NCBI GenBank assembly: GCA_034231615.1
Contig: CM067311.1
Location: 15,595,360 to 15,659,359 of the forward strand
DNA length: 64,000 bases
From: Meghimatium bilineatum
Lineage: Eukaryota > Mollusca > Gastropoda > Stylommatophora > Philomycidae
Direction: 5' to 3'
In this document: positions 1-11,769 of the stretch, one piece after another
Layout: every line of letters begins with the position of its first letter
Numbering within the stretch: the first letter of the stretch is position 1
Notes under the pieces: generated by a model
The model's input: only the letters and a program-made list of their open reading frames with translations
What the model was told of the DNA's origin: nothing
Databases searched by the model: none
Position numbers and translations under genes: made by a program

Positions 1-686
1 CACAAAAGAAAATTTAAGAGCAACTGCCCTAACGGATTCATTCATTCTATGCAGTTAGTAATCACTTTTTAGGTTTTATAATCGCAAGTATAACCACAAT
101 ATTTCATTATTACAGCTGAATGTGAACGAAACAAGATTAAATTGCACATATTCATTAGTGGTGTATGATGGTTTGTGCATTGTTTACAATATGACTACGT
201 CATTTGCACATTGTTAGCGCAACTGCAGAATAGTGCTAGGTTTTAGTACCCTGGAGGGGGGGAGGGGCAGGGTTAGGTATAGTATTTACAATAAATCTAA
301 CGCTAGTACATGTCCCACCCTTTCGTGGTGAAAGAGACAACCAAAACTATAAAACATTTTACGGGCGTAAAATTCTTAAAAACTGTGAACAGGAATTAGT
401 AAAAGGTATGCTCTGTGATTAATGTTCCACTTTTTAAGTCTTCTCTTTACTACTGGTGGTAACAAATATATGCCATTTCTTGCCTAATGTTGACAGAGGT
501 GGGCAAAAAAACACACCCATCCGCCTAGCCACTTTTACTGGCCCGTTAATTTGATATATAACCATTATATGCACTGACCCCTTAGCCGCTTAGATAATAA
601 TTTAATAACTTGTAACTCCAGAGCAATAAAAATTAAGCTTGTTGGAAGGACCCAAACGAAAGGTGGTCTACCCAAACATCATATTT
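1..686. other. Unique AT-rich DNA, no feature recognised
   Basis: I see no convincing ORF, repeat or RNA gene here. A short G-rich run lies near 250-275. Moderate confidence that nothing coding is present. Confidence 0.5.
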
Positions 687-1196
687 CCCATTAACCCAGA
701 TATAACCAGGCTTGTACTTGAAGCCACCATCAAACTTCCCATTAACCCAGATATAACCAGTCTTGTACTTGAAGCCACCATCAAACTTCCCATTAACCCA
801 GATATAACCAGGCTTGTACTTGAAGCCACCATCAAACTTCCCATTAACCCAGATATAACCAGGCTTGTACTTGAAGCCACCATCAAACTTCCCATGAACC
901 CAGATATAACCAGGCTTGTACTTGAAGCCACCATCAAACTTCCCATTAACCCAGATATAACCAGGCTTGTACTTGAAGCCACCATCAAACTTCCCATGAA
1001 CCCAGATATAACCAGGCGTGTACTTGAAGCCACCATCAAACTTCCAATTAACCCAGATATAACCAGGCGTGTACTTGAAGCCACCATCAAACTTCCAATT
1101 AACCCAGATATAACCAGTCTTGTACTTGAAGCCACCATCAAACTTCCAATTAACCCTTATATAACCAGGCTTGTACGTGAAGTCAACATCCTACTG
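687..1196. repeat. Minisatellite, 51 bp x 10
   Basis: Ten head-to-tail copies of a 51-bp unit, each beginning cccattaaccc or a one-base variant. Because 51 is divisible by 3, long frames stay open on both strands (17-residue repeats such as LPINPDITRLVLEATIK on +). The + frame (639-1214) has only a TTG at its start, so I read it as a by-product of unit length. Copies differ by single bases (agg/agt, ttg/gtg, att/atg). Confidence 0.95.
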
Positions 1197-1297
1197 CCCA
1201 TTAAAATAAAGTGAATAGTTACATTTTATTTACAATTGTGACTCTGGAGAATTATTACATCTTCATCTTACATCTTTTTTACATTCTTACATCTTCA

Positions 1298-1578
1298 CGA
1301 CCGTGTGTTGCCGGGGCGCGAAAGGGGCGCTAGAATAGCAACACTGCTTACCTTGCACGCATGTCGTAAAAGGCGACTAAGGAGGTTATGGGATGGAGGT
1401 GGCTGTCCCATCCCATATAGGGCCAGTGACCCAAAGCCATGCGGAAATCGGATGTGTCAGGCCGAAAGGCGCAGATATCACAGCAATGCTGTAAACCATG
1501 ACACAACGCATTCCGTTCTTCAGACTACATCCTGCTAATCTGCAGGAGTTTGAGAACGAACGCAGAAGAAGAAGAAGA
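1298..1578 (+). mobile_element. G1 retroposon (SINE-like), full length with TSD
   Basis: A 281-bp element flanked by an exact 11-bp duplication, ttacatcttca, at 1287-1297 and 1579-1589. It starts cgaccgtgtgttgccgg and ends in (GAA)n. The 5' half carries gtcgtaaaaggcgactaagg. The 3' half (from about ggatgtgtc) is homologous to G2 but lacks about 40 bp of its hairpin region. TSD plus simple tail indicates target-primed reverse transcription. No clear tRNA A/B boxes are visible, so a LINE-tail origin is possible. The 77-codon frame inside it has no ATG start. Confidence 0.85.
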
Positions 1579-1589
1579 TTACATCTTCA

Positions 1590-2350
1590 ATTTTTTTAAA
1601 TTCCTCCCTATTTCCCTTGTCAACAAATGCAATATTTTTTTCAGATCACCCCTTCCCCCGCCCCCTTAATTGCCTTATTGTTGACATATTTTATGATCAT
1701 CCCTTTACTCTTCTTGTGCGATTTACTGTAAATTGTATTTGTACTTTCAAATGTTCATGATAAATAATCGTGTGATTCAACCTCTGATTTACATATTTTA
1801 TTTCAGTGTATTGCCAAGTGCATTCACATCAAGTCTCGCACAACCACAATGAAAAAATCACTTCAAACCGCCATCTTTCAGCCACCCAATCACTTTTCAC
1901 TCTGTACCGGCTACAGACACGAGTTAATCATCTTTAAGCAGGGCTACCGTACCGGATATATCCCAGGGCGATGGAATCATAAGGTACTATAAACAGAACA
2001 AAAAAATGTCTTTCAGTACAAGTGTCCGTTAACAAATCATAAGTGGTTTATGTTTAAAAAAATCGGTTAATTTTTAATCGATAATTTAGTGAATTGGAAT
2101 TTATAGTTTCGAGAATGTGGTACTTTATAGTTGCCGGCAGTTTGTAGAAGATCTTATTTCAAGTATGTTATGCGGTGATTCCTGATTATAAACAGTTGTT
2201 GCAGTCAAACATGAGAGGAGATTACACATCTAAGATGTTTCCGTAAAATCGTAAACATTAAATGACACGGCAAAATCACCAACATGGAAGTGTTACGTTG
2301 CACTCAACTACCATTTGAAAATATTCCGGGATTTGTTAACCAAAGGTAAA
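1590..2350. other. Unique DNA, nothing recognised
   Basis: AT-rich with pyrimidine tracts near 1640-1670. No ORF of note, no repeat structure, no RNA gene seen. Confidence 0.45.
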
Positions 2351-2691
2351 TTGACCTTTCCAGAGCGTAAGTCCTGGTGTACCCGTTACCTTTCCAGAGA
2401 GTAAGACCTGGTGTACCCGTTACTTTTCCAGAGAGTAAGACCTTGTGTACCCGTTACTTTTCCAGAGAGTAAGACCTTGTGTACCCATTACCTTTCCAGA
2501 GAGTAAGACCTGGTGTACCCGTTACCTTCCCAGAGAGTGAAACCTGGTGTACCAATTACCTTCCCAGAGAGTAAGACTTGGAGTACCCATTACCTTCCCA
2601 GAGAGTAAGACCTGGTGTACCCGTTACCTTCCCAGAGAGTAAGATCCGGTGTACCCGTTACCTTCCCAGAGAATAAGATTTAGTGTATCAG
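2351..2691. repeat. Minisatellite, 34 bp x 10
   Basis: Unit ttaccttcccagagagtaag plus acctggtgtacccg, ten copies. Early copies have ctttcc and later ones cttccc, so variants are blocked along the array. Edge copies are the most diverged. Confidence 0.93.
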
Positions 2692-2830
2692 TTTCATTGG
2701 AAACACTGATATACTCAATATCACGGGGGTTGTGGTGACTGGATCAATAGAACCTCGACCTTCAATATGTTTTAATTGATGCAAAGCTCTGATATAACAA
2801 ATTTGGACTAACGTCTGCGGTTGAAAGAAC

Positions 2831-2926
2831 GGTACCTCACCGTAAAAATACCTCACGGTAAGATTACCTTACCGTAAGAATACCTTACCGTAAGAGTACC
2901 TCACCATAAGAGTGCCTTACCGTAAG
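2831..2926. repeat. Short array, 16 bp x 6
   Basis: Six copies of a unit like ataccttaccgtaaga. Each contains the near-palindrome ttaccgtaa, so each copy could form a small cruciform. Confidence 0.85.
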
Positions 2927-3234
2927 AGGTACGACTTACTGAACTAACCATTGAAAACACAATTATGTTACTTTTATCTAGTTTCTGTTATGATTTATTT
3001 ATTCGAAACCTCCATAACCAACTTTTATATGCTTGAACTATTATAATTCTCTAATATTTATCTCTTCGTTTATAGTGTAAAGAAGTTTTGACTATATGTG
3101 TAGTTACCTGTTCACGAAATGCTCTCAAATTTCAACACCTGTCCATTAATGTTTCTCACTCATAGTAAGTAAAAGTAAAGTAACCCATAACATTTATTAA
3201 TGCCTTAGGGGTATGAGATGTTAGCAATCTCTCA

Positions 3235-3443
3235 TTTCAGTGGCTCTGCAAATGAGGCCGGTAGCCATCTCCTCTCCCTCGCAGTCTTTACTTCCCGGAT
3301 TAATCCGGTACCCATTTAAGGCTGGGTCGACCCGGGAGCCGTTACGATCTGAAAAATATTTCCGCCTCAACTGGGGAATAAATGAACCCAGGACCACTCA
3401 TATGCGAAGCCAGTGTACTATCCACTACGCTACGAGGCTCTCT
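3235..3443 (-). mobile_element. tRNA-derived SINE remnant
   Basis: On the minus strand the head (from about 3443) contains tagcgtagtgg, a good pol III A box, followed by tggtcctgggttcat, a B-box region interrupted by a small insertion. A body with ccgggtcgacccag-like sequence follows. Possible flanking duplication aatctctca / aatctatca (3226-3234, 3444-3452; 8 of 9). The anticodon and T arms do not fold properly, so this is a SINE relic and not a working tRNA gene. Confidence 0.7.
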
Positions 3444-3789
3444 AATCTATCAATGAATGAAACAATCACGTGAATCAGATAGTAAAAATACCTTTAAGAT
3501 AGATATATGAACATAGCGAATGATGGATGAGATGGTTTCGTGACTTCATAAGAATAACTAATGAATTTAATCACAGCTCATTGTAATCATCATTCATTCT
3601 TGATCTGTCTTCTTGTATCTACACAACTGTCGAATTGAGTGATAAGATAATCATGTTCTCTGTCGTGTACTCCCAATTCATTCTTTAATGTTCTTGTTGA
3701 TCCGACAATTAGACTGGTTCTGAAAGACTATTCACTGATAAAGACCTTTTATATCATAGTTGTCCAAAGCTTATGTCCAAAGTTAATGG

Positions 3790-4360
3790 CAGAATTGTGT
3801 ATGAGGTGATTAAGAGAACGCATGCACTGATGTATCTAGGAGAGCGATTTGACTGGAGTCTTGCTCTCTCATCTCGTACACCAGGGAAAAGTTAAAGCCA
3901 AGAAAGATCATAGTGAATATGCATAATGGTTGCTGTAAACTGAGAAACGCCACCTCGTTCTCTTGTACAAGGGTCTATACCTTTAAGTTATTGAATATAC
4001 TCTCGCGATCCTAAATCTCAGTTATACGACAATGGACAAACTGGAGTGGATGCAGAACGAGGCAATGCGCATTATACGTTGATGCATGTGTAGCGATGTG
4101 CGAATTCCTTGGTGCTCTAAAGATTGAGAATAGAACAAGGTCTGCCGAGCGCGTACTTTCCTTCGAGTGATAGATATAAATCATCATCTGCGTGGAGAAA
4201 TTAGAACTCATAGAAGAAGGCTTAAAATAGGAAAATCGTTGATGAGTCAGGTGGAGTATATTTTTTCACATGTATGTCCACCCGATGCTCAGCCATTTTC
4301 TAACTTTCTTAGCATGCTCATTGAGTCGCTGAGAAAGCATACACGTATAGGTTTGATACT
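3790..4360 (+). mobile_element. LINE relic, group L-H (RT thumb region), frameshifted
   Basis: Pieces in different frames read MYLGERFDWSLALSS, then LYKG, then LSYTTMDKLEWMQNEAMRII. This order is known from the C-terminal third of I-like LINE reverse transcriptases. Stops and frameshifts occur throughout. It resembles the better copy at 32780-33850, which adds RNase H. Boundaries are uncertain. Confidence 0.6.
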
Positions 4361-4740
4361 ATAACCATGGCCATTGCCCCTACTATCGCCACGATCTCTA
4401 TGGTCATACTACTCTTGGTCGTAGCATATACACCGTAGTCTTCACAATTCTATTTCCAACTTGCACAGTGAATGCCCATGTGCTGCGCACATTCCGAACA
4501 ACAGAACCATCTGCATAAACTATTATGTCGCTCTCAGACGAATTCTAATCAATAAAAACCTGAACCTCTGCTGCCACCACTAGTGGTTTCTGTAGCAGAA
4601 ACGCTCTGTCACGTTTACTGTGTACTGAAAAGGTATTACGCCGTAAGTACATTAGAATTTTACGGTATTTCAAGGAGTTAACGACTAACATCTAAACAAA
4701 TCATAAACAAACAAAGAATGAGAATTGCAAAGTGCTGCAT
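4361..4740. other. Unassigned, possibly decayed LINE 3' region
   Basis: Follows the L-H relic. No clear motif, repeat or RNA gene. Confidence 0.35.
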
Positions 4741-4742
4741 TG

Positions 4743-4790
<48 letters not shown>

Positions 4791-4794
4791 TACT
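4741..4794. repeat. (CAAT)n microsatellite
   Basis: About 13 tetranucleotide units, followed by a tract rich in atcgatcg. Confidence 0.95.
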
Positions 4795-4879
4795 CAATGG
4801 ATTGATCGATCGATCGGTCAATATATCGATAAATCAAGTGTAGTGTCGAGTGACGTAGGCGATCATGTTTTTGCCACAA

Positions 4880-5313
4880 CTCTCTGTCTCTTGTGTTGTT
4901 AATAATTTCAATTGCTTACATTTTCTGTGTGCCACAATGACAACCCTTCAAGTAATTTCTCTTTTTGTTTTCAACGGTCTCTTCTCCCCTCGATCATTCC
5001 GGTGGTTATTACATGTTCAAGTTTTGCTTTTCTGGTAACGTACCCTAAAAATCTTGACTGTCTGCTTCTAATTTTTGATATATTTTGTCTTTTTATTCCA
5101 GCATCTTTGAGAACATCTACGTTAGTTTCTTAGTTGTCCATATAAACATCATTCTTCTCTCAAACCACATCTCAGTTTCCTTCAGCTCACCTTGAGCTCT
5201 TTTTTTTGTAACCCTCCATGCTTCATATCTATAAAGAAGAATAGGATCTCGTGTATAACATCCCAGCACTCGAATTCGCATATGAATTTATACTACTTCA
5301 TTGCTACATCTAC
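4880..5313 (-). mobile_element. LINE fragment, group L-F
   Basis: Minus-strand translation, with frame changes, gives VLGCYTRS, then TEMWFERRMM, then ETNVDVLKDAGIKRQ, then SRQSRFLGYVTRKAKLEHV and TTGMIEGRRDR. This is the characteristic C-terminus of a family of invertebrate LINE ORF2 proteins. Frameshifts make it a pseudogene. It abuts the L-A insertion, whose left TSD is at 5314-5324. Confidence 0.75.
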
Positions 5314-5324
5314 TCTACAATAAT

Positions 5325-6201
5325 TCATTTATTCCTTTTCCTTTTGCGCTGAAGTTAGCGCATAGGGTAGAGATCAGATATCTCCAATTCTGTCTGTTCA
5401 AAGCTATTCTGTGCAGTTCTTGAATAGTATTAATATTGATTGTTTTAATTTCTCTAAGTAGTGTTCTTCTGATTGTTTCTTTTGGTCTACCTCATGCTCT
5501 TTTGCCTGTAGGTATCAATTCAAGAGATTGGTGGTGTATTCTATTGATGTCTGCGCATAGGACATGTCCGATGTAGGACCAACGGCGTTTTATGATAGCA
5601 TCTGTGATGAAATTTTGATGTGTCTCTCCTCTGATTTTTTCATGTGATGTGAATTCATTCCAATGGGTGTCAGTTATCCTACGAAGACATTTGTTCTCGA
5701 AACTCAGTAATTTCTTTTCTGAAGATAAAGAGCGTTTCCAGCTCTCACATCCATGTGATAGCACCGGAATAACGCAGGAATTAAATAAGCGCATTTTCGT
5801 GCGTGTGCTTATTGACTTTGACCTCCAGATATTAGACAGTCTGTTAAAGGCACTTGATGCTAGTGCAATGCGATTTGTAATTTCTGTCATGACATCACCG
5901 TCGAGTGTTAATTTGCTTCCTAGATAGGAAAATTTGTGTACCTTTTCAAGTTGTTGTCTATTTAAAGTAATTGCGTTAGGAGAATTGGTGAAGTCCATAA
6001 TTTTTGTTTTTGATGAATTGATCTGGAAACCTATTTGTCCTGCGATGAGTTTTAATCTATCAGTTTTTGTTTGTGCATCGTGATGGTTTTCACTCAATAG
6101 TGCAAGATCATCGGCAAAATCCAGGTCTTCTAATGTTGTTTGATTCCTAAATTTGCTGTGGATGTGCTTTTTCTCATAGCCCAGTCAATTGCGATATTGA
6201 T
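5325..6201 (-). mobile_element. LINE insertion, group L-A, with RT catalytic motif and TSD
   Basis: An 877-bp 5'-truncated element flanked by an exact 11-bp duplication, tctacaataat (5314-5324 and 6202-6212). On the minus strand it encodes the end of a reverse transcriptase: catalytic FADD at 6107-6118, then FSYLGSKLTLDGDVM, CVIPVLSHGCESWK, SFENKCLRRIT and WSYIGHVLCADINRIHHQSL. A TGA near 5492 replaces the Arg codon found in the 62925 copy (GKRA-stop instead of GKRARGRPK). A frameshift separates FADD from upstream sequence. The longest open stretch (5492-6097, 201 codons) has no ATG. The 3' end carries an AATG-like tail. Confidence 0.9.
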
Positions 6202-6215
6202 TCTACAATAATGCA

Positions 6216-6920
6216 TGTTTAAAAAACATGGAACAAATAGCTAGAAAAAAAAATTGATACATTTGAATTGTGGATATGTAGAATAAAAGATAACTGTATG
6301 CGAAGACCACCGAAGATGGATGTGTCGTGCCACTGACGCAAATAGAACGGAGACACAACGCATTTTCATTCTCAGGACTACATCCTGCTTGAAATCTAGT
6401 AGGACAATGGTCCTGCTACAAGGGAAATCCAGCAGGAGTTTGAGAATGAACGCTGAAGAAGAAGAAGAAGAAACGGAGACACAACGTACTTCCATTCTCT
6501 GGACTACATCCTGCTGGAAATATAGAATAGATCTGCTACAAGAGAGATCCAGCAGGAGTTTGAGAATGAACGCTGAAGAATAAGAAGTATGCGAAGAGAA
6601 GGAAAAGATGTCATGTCAACACAGCGGATCACTAAAAGATTATTGATGGAAATAAAAATCAAACAAATTAAATATTTCGGAAATATTAAAAGAAATGACA
6701 TCTTATTTAAGAACGTATTTGAAGGTAAAGTTGAGAGGCGAGAAGCAAGAGGTAGACAGAAATACAAATGAGAAACAGACATCATGAGATGACCAACATA
6801 CAATTCATCGTATACGAGCGCATCACTTAAGAAAGAGAAAGATGATGTTGAAAGTCCGTTGCAGCCATTCATCGATGCGGAGACGGCATATGTTGACATA
6901 CGAAGTTGGAGAGAAAGCAT
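6216..6920 (+). mobile_element. LINE fragment, group L-C, split by a G2 insertion
   Basis: Before the insertion the frame reads KIDTFELWIYRIKDNC. After it (from about 6598) it resumes with RITKRLLMEIKIKQIKYFG, NIKRNDILFKNVFEGKVE and ARGRQKYK, then a stop and further frameshifted sequence to about 6920. Removing 6307-6586 and one TSD copy restores a continuous RT C-terminal reading, which shows the order of insertion. The end corresponds to the sequence before the (GAT)n tail in other L-C copies. Confidence 0.8.
6307..6586 (+). mobile_element. G2 retroposon with internal 3' duplication, TSD
   Basis: Flanked by an exact 11-bp duplication, gtatgcgaaga (6296-6306 and 6587-6597). The first part matches the 158-bp G2 copies elsewhere. 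After its (GAA)n tail a second copy of the 3' segment follows, offset by 126 bp from aacggagacacaacg. The second unit keeps a perfect cctgctgga / tccagcagg stem. The duplication may have arisen by template switching or by recombination between tails. Confidence 0.88.
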
Positions 6921-6999
6921 TATTTATCTGCTCCTATGTTAGACTGTACATAGGACTTCCTGTCACACTGAGAATAGACGAATATATAAACACAAGTAG

Positions 7000-8139
7000 C
7001 AATACAAAAAGTCGTATTGAAAGATGATGAAACGAAAATGATTTTGACCTCATCTTGTTGTCTGGACACGTTCTGACAAGTGGTAGTGCGTGTAGTAGTG
7101 AATACAGACCAGTGTGAGCCCGCGGGAGATTTGAAACAGACCACGCACGGGCACTAATGAATACAGGAATAGTGTTGGACTGAAAAAGAAGGGTTTAAGG
7201 AATAATAGGTTAAGACAGCTCGTGTAGTGGTAGATAATGACTACGAGCCTGTATATACATATGTATATAGTATATATTTCTATGTGTTTCATGATGTTTT
7301 ATCATTATGTTTTCAAAATGCAATATTATTTTCTGTCTTGTGGGCATCTATTGTGCTCAGTGGTGATGCGTGACCCGCTCAGAAATATAAACAATCTGGT
7401 CCCCAACACCATTGTCGAACATGTATTGCTTGATCGAGGGTGGAAAGTGGTGAGTCGAATAAAGAAAATCCTGGATTGATAACATCAGGGAATGCCCTGG
7501 ACATGATTTTTCTACCATTCTCTGAAATCCATACCCTGTTATGAATTTTTGCACGTAATTTAGAATTGTACACATTTTACAATGACGAAATATTCAGATT
7601 TGAGTGACGGAGACATCAAAATGAAATCTATTCAAATTATTTTTCTCTATTGTCACAAACTGATAAAGTTTTCTAACATTCATATTTATTAGAATGTATT
7701 TATTTATTTGATGACTTCGAACACAAATCTATAGTGGATCTTGAGAGGAAACAGTTTTGTATGCAAGTGTTAAATAAATACAGAGTGGGTGGAATGGATC
7801 AGCGTGCATTTATTTTCTTTCAAACATTAACTCTGCTGAATGATAATTTTATCTGTCATTATGAGAAGAATCTCAGTAAAACGTAGGACTCACCCACGTA
7901 GAACGTAGAGAACACACAAAAAAGTTGTGAAAGCCTCGTTTTACAAGCAAAAAAAATTTATTTTCGACCATTAACAAATCAAGTTTTCCTTTAAATTCTG
8001 TCATTGTTTTCCTTGTCTGGGCAGAAATATCTTATTGAGTAAATTCTGTTGTTGTTTTCCTTGTTTCGTCTGAATTATCTTCGTTTGGCCTTAGTTATGT
8101 CAAGGTTAAATGTAGTCTGGAATAGATACAACAGTGTTT
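7000..8139. other. Unassigned region
   Basis: AT-rich. Short open frames near 7357-7575 (minus) and 7237-7479 (plus) overlap, show no domain I recognise, and look like chance ORFs. No tandem repeat, SINE or tRNA signal seen. Confidence 0.4.
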
Positions 8140-8640
8140 AATCGCCGTTTTAAACTCACTATTTTTGTCTGGTATGCTGTATGATTGTGAGAGCTGCACA
8201 ATCTCTACAGACATGGAGAGACGGCATGCTTTCAAATACCAGTTTAATAGACAAATTATATCATTTCTTAAAGAGAACGTAATATAAATGTGTACGTAAG
8301 AGATACAATATGCGAGTAGTGGCACACAAGCAGGTCCACAAGAAGCACTCATTTGAAAAATAGAGAGAGGAAAGCATACATTGTGTGGGTATGTAAAGCG
8401 ACATGATTCCTTGTAAAAAAAAACAAGAAAACATAAAATATTAGATATATTTGAGTTTTAACATAATTCTTCATGGGGCTGTTGAAGGTGGAAGGAACAG
8501 AGGAAGACAGAAAATAATGGACATCATTAAAAATGGATCAGATACAATTTGTGTATGCTATAAAAATACATTAACAATACACGATATACATCATTGGACG
8601 AATCTGTTTGTATCTCATGCAGAACATTTGCGAGACTGAC
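8140..8640 (+). mobile_element. LINE C-terminal relic, group L-J
   Basis: Plus-strand pieces read SGMLYDCESCTISTDMERRHAF and, near 8451-8639, ILHGAVEGGRNRGRQKIMDI then LFVSHAEHLRD. The order 'LLYDCESWT ... LHGTVEGGRRRGRP ... SHAEHLRD' is that of an RT-type LINE C-terminus. The open stretch at 8451 has no solid start and is the tail of the element. The final codons run straight into the 38-bp array that begins at 8629. Confidence 0.6.
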
Positions 8641-9457
8641 GGGTTATGAGATTATGAAACTTTCTTTGCGACACTGACGGCTTATGAGATTATGAAACTT
8701 TCTTTGCGACACTGACGGCTTATGAGATTATGAAACTTTCTTTGCGACACTGACGGGTTATGAGATTATGAATCTTTCTATGCGACACTGACGGGTTATG
8801 AGATTATGAAACTTTCTATGCGACACTGACGGGTTATGAGATTATGAAACTTTCTATGCGACACTGACGGCTTATGAGATTATGAATCTTTCTATGCGAC
8901 ACTGACGGGTTATGAGATTATGAAACTTTCTATGCGACACTGACGGCTTATGAGATTATGAAACTTTCTTTGCGACACTGACGGCTTATGAGATTATGAA
9001 ACTTTCTTTGCGACACTGACGGCTTATGAGATTATGAATCTTTCTATGCGACACTGACGGGTTATGAGATTATGAAACTTTCTATGCGACACTGACGGGT
9101 TATGAGATTATGAAACTTTCTTTGCGACACTGACGGCTTATGAGATTATGAAACTTTCTTTGCGACACTGACGGCTTATGAGATTATGAATCTTTCTATG
9201 CGACACTGACGGGTTATGAGATTATGAAACTTTCTTTGCGACACTGACAGGTTATGAGATTATTGAATCTTTCTTTGCGACACTGACAGCTTATGAGATT
9301 ATGAATCTTTCTTTGCGACACTGACGGCTTATGAGATTATTGAATCTTTCTATGCGACACTGACGGGTTATGAGATTATGAATCTTTCTATGCGACACTG
9401 ACAGCTTATGAGATTATGAATCTTTCTATGCGACACTGACGGGTTATGAGATTATGA
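8629..9457. repeat. Minisatellite, 38 bp x about 22
   Basis: Unit tgcgacactgacggcttatg plus agattatgaaactttctt. Three binary variants (ggc/ggg, aaact/aatct, tttg/tatg) recur in mixed combinations, which suggests repeated internal duplication of blocks. The first unit overlaps the 3' end of the L-J LINE relic. Confidence 0.95.
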
Positions 9458-9645
9458 CACAGAGTAAGGAAATGATGTTTTACTACACGAACAAGCAGAA
9501 CACAAAGTAAGGAAATAATGTTTTACTACACGAGCAAGCAGAACACAAAGTAAGGAAATAATGTTTTACTACACGAGCAAGCAGAACACAAAGTAAGGAA
9601 ATAATGTTTTACTACACGTGCAAGCAGAACACAAAGTAAGGAAAT
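9458..9645. repeat. Minisatellite, 43 bp x 4.4
   Basis: Unit cacaaagtaaggaaataatg plus ttttactacacgagcaagcagaa. It abuts the preceding 38-bp array with no spacer. Confidence 0.93.
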
Positions 9646-9996
9646 CATTTGTTTAGAATAGGAATGCTCGTATCGTTTCTTCCTCGCCTAACGATCATTC
9701 TTGAGAACGATGGAGTATTGCTCCAATGTTACATCAATTAGTGAAATCATTTCTGCAAAATCAAATCACTACCCAAATCCATTTTTATCGGTTAAAAAGT
9801 CTTCATAAAGACAGCACAATTTTATGTTCTGACAATCTGTTTGAAGGAATCATTTTTTGTCTGTTAATACTACCACAGACATAAACACAATAATCAGCTT
9901 GTGAATGTTGGAAAACAAGAATTCGTTTGACTCAGACATGCATGTGAATCATGTTGAACATGACCTGATTACATCACAGATGTTTCTTATGGAGTA
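9646..9996. other. Unique spacer between arrays
   Basis: About 350 bp of AT-rich sequence without recognisable features. Confidence 0.45.
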
Positions 9997-10876
9997 GAGT
10001 AAAATGTGTATGTGTCGTGTGGCAGGTGTGTGGATGTGCAGAGTAAAATGTGTATGTGTCGTGGGGCAGGTGTGTGAATGTGCAGAGTAAAATGTGTATG
10101 TGTCGTGTGGCAGGTATGTGGATGTGCAGAGTAAAATGTGTATGTGTCGTGGGGCAGGTGTGTGGATGTGCAGAGTAAAATGTGTATGTGTCGTGGGGCA
10201 GGTGTGTGAATGTGCAGAGTAAAATGTGTATGTGTCATGGGGCAGGTGTGTGGATGTGCAGAGTAAAATGTGTATGTGTCGTGGGGCAGGTGTGTGGATG
10301 TGCAGAGTAAAATGTGTATGTGTCGTGGGGCAGGTGTGTGCATGTGCAGAGTAAAATGTGTATGTGTCGTGGGGCAGGTGTGTGAATGTGCAGAGTAAAA
10401 TGTGTATGTGTCGTGGGGCAGGTGTGTGAATGTGCAGAGTAAAATGTGTATGTGTCGTGGGGCAGGTGTGTGAATGTGCAGAGTAAAATGTGTATGTGTC
10501 GTGTGGCAGGTGTGTGGATGTGCAGAGTAAAATGTGTATGTGTCGTGGGGCAGATGTGTGGATGTGCAGAGTAAAATGTGTATGTGTCGTGGGGCAGGTG
10601 TGTGGATGTGCAGAGTAAAATGTGTATGTGTCGTGGGGCAGGTGTGTGGATGTGCAGAGTAAAATGTGTATGTGTCGTGGGGCAGGTGTGTGGATGTGCA
10701 GAGTAAAATGTGTATGTGTCGTGGGGCAGGTGTGTGAATGTGCAGAGTAAAATGTGTATGTGTCGTGGGGCAGGTGTGTGGATGTGCAGAGTAAAATGTG
10801 TATGTGTCGTGGGGCAGGTGTGTGGATGTGCAGAGTAAAATGTGTATGTGTCGTGGGGCAGGTATGTGGATGTAGA
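9997..10876. repeat. Minisatellite, 44 bp x about 20
   Basis: Unit gagtaaaatgtgtatgtgtc plus gtggggcaggtgtgtggatgtgca. Very homogeneous; variants are g/a before atgtgca and t/g in gtgtggc. Purine/TG-rich on +. The minus-strand frame (HIHILLCTSTHLP repeats) is a by-product. Confidence 0.95.
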
Positions 10877-11010
10877 TATTATTGTTAAGACGTTACCGTT
10901 ACTGCTGGCTTTCTCGTTAAAAAAGTCAAATAAGGATTTTAGATGGCGTAATTGTCCGTTTTGTTGCTTCGACCAGAAAGGGGAGCAATATCGATACTCT
11001 TATTTGTCAT

Positions 11011-11225
11011 ACACGTCGCAAAAAGGCGACTAAGGAGACTTTTGGGGGTAGAGTTGGTTATTCCATCCTATAGAGGGTCAAACGGCCTAGAAACCTTTCT
11101 GAAGTCGGGTGAGTGAGGCCGAAAGGCGCATATATCGCAGCCAATTATATAAACAATGACATCGCATTCCGTTCTCCGAAATAAATTCTGTTATATGCAT
11201 GAGTTTGATAACGAATTGAGGAGAA
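11011..11225 (+). mobile_element. Degenerate G1 retroposon
   Basis: Contains gtcgcaaaaaggcgactaag, then gaggccgaaaggcgcatata, then gacatcgcattccgttctcc and gagtttgataacgaattgag, in the same order as G1 at 1298-1578 but with many changes and no GAA tail. No TSD found. Confidence 0.75.
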
Positions 11226-11460
11226 TAACATGTCGTAATAAAGGTAAATATATCGCTTCTTAGTTTCAGTGACAGGATACCGAGGGTAACTTGATAGAAA
11301 GTACGTGAGAAACACAGAGTGTACATCAAATATACTGTTGGATTGGTTATATTTCCCGTTCAGTACATCAAGTTAAACTCAGACACTTTTTATGTAGTCA
11401 TTTTTATGCAGTATTTAAGTTCAATTTGCTTTGACAACAGTCCAGATTCCTGATTGCCGA

Positions 11461-11665
11461 CAGCTGATATGGAATCGGACCTACAGCTGATATGGAATTG
11501 GGCCTACAGCTGATATGGAATAAAGGCCTACAGTTAATATGGGAATTGGGCCTACAGCTGATATAGAATTGGGCCTACAGCTGATATGGAAAAAGTGCCT
11601 ACAGCTGATATGGAATAAGGGCCACCAGATGATATAGAATTGGACCTACAGCTGATATGGACTCG
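11461..11665. repeat. Minisatellite, about 23 bp x 9
   Basis: Unit cagctgatatggaattgggc plus cta, with small indels. Confidence 0.9.
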
Positions 11666-11769
11666 GGTACTTTGTTGTCCTAAAAATGTCCTAAATGTTC
11701 TTATCTTTCAACTACAGAGTGATATTTTAGCGATACATATTTCATAAAATAAACTGTATAAGCATCATT

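Noticed and set aside
639-1214. 191-codon frame with 17-residue repeats, considered as a repetitive secreted or structural protein
   Set aside because: The unit is 51 bp with no stop in several frames; the opposite strand is open too, and the frame has no ATG start.
1305-1538. 77-codon protein (Arg/Cys-rich, ending HSVLQTTSC), also seen on minus at 26278-26502
   Set aside because: Lies wholly within the G1 retroposon. The similar frames reflect the shared element, and stops differ among copies.
6320-6583. 87-codon frame, recurring at 36855-37079 and 18418-18675
   Set aside because: Encoded by G2 copies in different frames and orientations; no conserved start.
8629-9457. CRISPR-like array
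   Set aside because: Direct head-to-tail 38-bp units with no unique spacers, in a eukaryotic context. The same applies to every other array here.
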